This document shows, one piece after another, positions 5,347-6,358 of a stretch of DNA of 6,358 nt; position 1 is the stretch's first letter, and each line of letters starts with the position of its first letter. The notes under the pieces were generated by a model that worked only from the letters and a program-made list of their open reading frames with translations, did no database searches and had not been told where the DNA came from. Source of the stretch: Nitrospirota bacterium (lineage in GTDB: Bacteria; Nitrospirota; 9FT-COMBO-42-15; HDB-SIOI813); contig JACROQ010000154.1 in assembly GCA_016214375.1 (NCBI GenBank), forward strand, positions 1 to 6,358. The letters run 5' to 3'. The position numbers and the translations under genes are program-made.

Positions 5347-6123
5347 ATGAGCAAAATTATATCTATAACAAACCAGAAGGGCGGCGTGGGGAAGACGACG
5401 ACTGCCATCAATATCGCTGCGTCATTGGCTGTGGCAGAGAAAAAGGTCCTTTTGATCGACCTCGACCCTCAGGGGAATGCCACCAGCGGGTGCGGGATCG
5501 ACAGAAAATCCCTCAAGGCGTCTGTATACGATGGTCTTATCAACAGGACAGACTTAAAAAGCCTGATCCGCCCCTCAGAGTTGAAGTATTTTATGCTCAT
5601 ACCGGCCACCATGGATCTGATCGGCGCTGAGATAGAGCTCATCGATGAACCTGAGAGGGAACGTATGTTGAAGAAGGCTATCGCCCCGTTAAGAGAAGAC
5701 TTCAACTTTATTATCTTAGATTGCCCCCCCTCGCTCGGGCTCCTCACCATCAATGCCCTTACCGCTGCCGACTCGGTGATCATCCCGGTCCAGTGCGAGT
5801 ACTACGCCATGGAGGGTTTAAGCCAGATACTCAAGACCATCGAACTTGTGCAGCGCTCCCTGAACAAGGAGCTCATGATTGAAGGGATACTCCTGACCAT
5901 GTTTGACGGCAGGAATAATCTGTCGCATCAGGTGGCAGACGAGATCCGGGGGCATTTTAAAGACCTGGTCTTCCAAAGCACCATCCCTCGGAATGTCGCC
6001 CTGGGAGAGGCCCCAAGTCATGGGAAACCTATCGTCCTTTATAATATCCATTCAAAAGGGGCTCAGTCTTATTTAGAGTTGGCACTGGAGGTAATCAGAA
6101 ATGACAAAGAAGGCGCTCGGTAG
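5347..6123 (+). CDS. parA: Chromosome partitioning ATPase ParA
   Basis: ParA (Soj family) is a DNA-binding, Walker-type ATPase that forms gradients on the nucleoid and moves ParB-parS complexes to segregate newly copied origins. The 258-residue protein has the small chromosomal form without an extra N-terminal DNA-binding domain. The deviant Walker A motif is KGGVGKTT (11-18, with Lys11 and Lys16), the A' motif LLIDLDPQGN (35-44, Asp38 and Asp40) and the Walker B IILDCPPS (122-129, Asp125). VQCEYYAMEGL (148-158) is another family signature. The ATG at 5347 is followed immediately by the conserved KIISITNQKGG segment, so the start is sound, yet no clear ribosome binding site precedes it and I found no convincing promoter in 5265-5346. 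Its 3' end overlaps parB by 23 bases. Confidence 0.97.
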   Translation: MSKIISITNQKGGVGKTTTAINIAASLAVAEKKVLLIDLDPQGNATSGCGIDRKSLKASVYDGLINRTDLKSLIRPSELKYFMLIPATMDLIGAEIELIDEPERERMLKKAIAPLREDFNFIILDCPPSLGLLTINALTAADSVIIPVQCEYYAMEGLSQILKTIELVQRSLNKELMIEGILLTMFDGRNNLSHQVADEIRGHFKDLVFQSTIPRNVALGEAPSHGKPIVLYNIHSKGAQSYLELALEVIRNDKEGAR

Positions 6124-6358
6124 GGGACTGGGGACCCTAATCCCTGGTGCAGGTGTTCCTCAGGAACAGGAGGAGGATACGGGACCTTCCGCAGAGGTGG
6201 AGATCGCAAGGATTGTCCCGAACAGATTTCAGCCCCGCCAGGTATTCGAAGACAAGGCGCTTGAAGAGCTGGCAGACTCCATCAGGATCCATGGGGTTAT
6301 TCAGCCAGTCCTTGTACGGCGGCTGAATAACGGGGCCTATGAGCTCATCGCAGGGGAG
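6101..6358 (+). CDS. parB: Chromosome partitioning protein ParB, N-terminal part (cut by window edge)
   Basis: ParB binds parS and, as a CTP-hydrolysing clamp, slides onto flanking DNA to build the partition complex that ParA moves. Only 86 codons are in the window. They start with MTKKALGRGLGTLIP, the short N-terminal motif that contacts ParA and stimulates its ATPase. After a flexible acidic linker (about residues 16-31) comes the ParB/Srx fold: IARIVPNRFQPRQVF (36-50), LEELADSIRIHGVIQPVLVR (54-73) and YELIAGE, where the sequence stops just before the expected GERRxRA CTP-binding box. GGAGG at 6087-6091 lies nine bases before the ATG. The gene overlaps the end of parA by 23 bases, so the two are almost certainly co-transcribed and translationally coupled. 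Confidence 0.96.
   Translation, partial: MTKKALGRGLGTLIPGAGVPQEQEEDTGPSAEVEIARIVPNRFQPRQVFEDKALEELADSIRIHGVIQPVLVRRLNNGAYELIAGE

Noticed and set aside
5469..5783. Minus-strand open frame of 104 codons
   Set aside because: It is antisense to parA, whose full motif set shows the plus strand to be the coding one.

Overview
The window reads as part of the chromosome of a Gram-negative-type bacterium close to its replication origin: rpmH, mnmE, mnmG, parA and parB lie together with two perfect parS centromere sites. In many bacteria these genes sit next to oriC. The abundance of short interspersed palindromic repeats, two of whose families encode KGGKGGF-like and CHPEPKAKG...LRCTQND-like peptides when read through, is typical in my experience of Nitrospirota and Thermodesulfobacteriota-like (former deltaproteobacterial) genomes. 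That taxonomic guess is inference only.

Layout. At the left edge rpmH (ribosomal protein L34) lies on the minus strand behind a perfect TTGACA/TATAAT promoter. A 302-base divergent spacer follows, holding a 125-base long palindrome and a second good promoter facing right. On the plus strand comes a gene resembling the RMD1/DUF155 family, split into two reading frames by a frameshift near 1126-1146. Then come mnmE (full length, 458 aa), a spacer with parS site 1 and a short G/C hairpin repeat, and mnmG (723 aa from a GTG start, about 100 aa longer than usual). A 296-base spacer follows with parS site 2 and a 176-base inverted-repeat element, then parA (258 aa), and the first 86 codons of parB, cut by the window edge. 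rsmG, which often sits between mnmG and parA, is absent.

How the genes work together. MnmE and MnmG form the complex that modifies the wobble uridine (U34) of certain tRNAs. ParA, ParB and parS form the chromosome segregation system. ParB loads on the two parS sites, one on each side of mnmG, and ParA drives the complex apart. L34 is a small structural protein of the large ribosomal subunit.

The most striking feature is inside mnmG. Roughly residues 489-592 are an in-frame insert built from interspersed repeats, and the two clearest repeat families in it also occur in the non-coding spacers immediately on either side of the gene. This looks like repeats invading a conserved protein without breaking its frame. 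I see no CRISPR array, tRNA, rRNA, transposase gene or convincing new multi-gene system.
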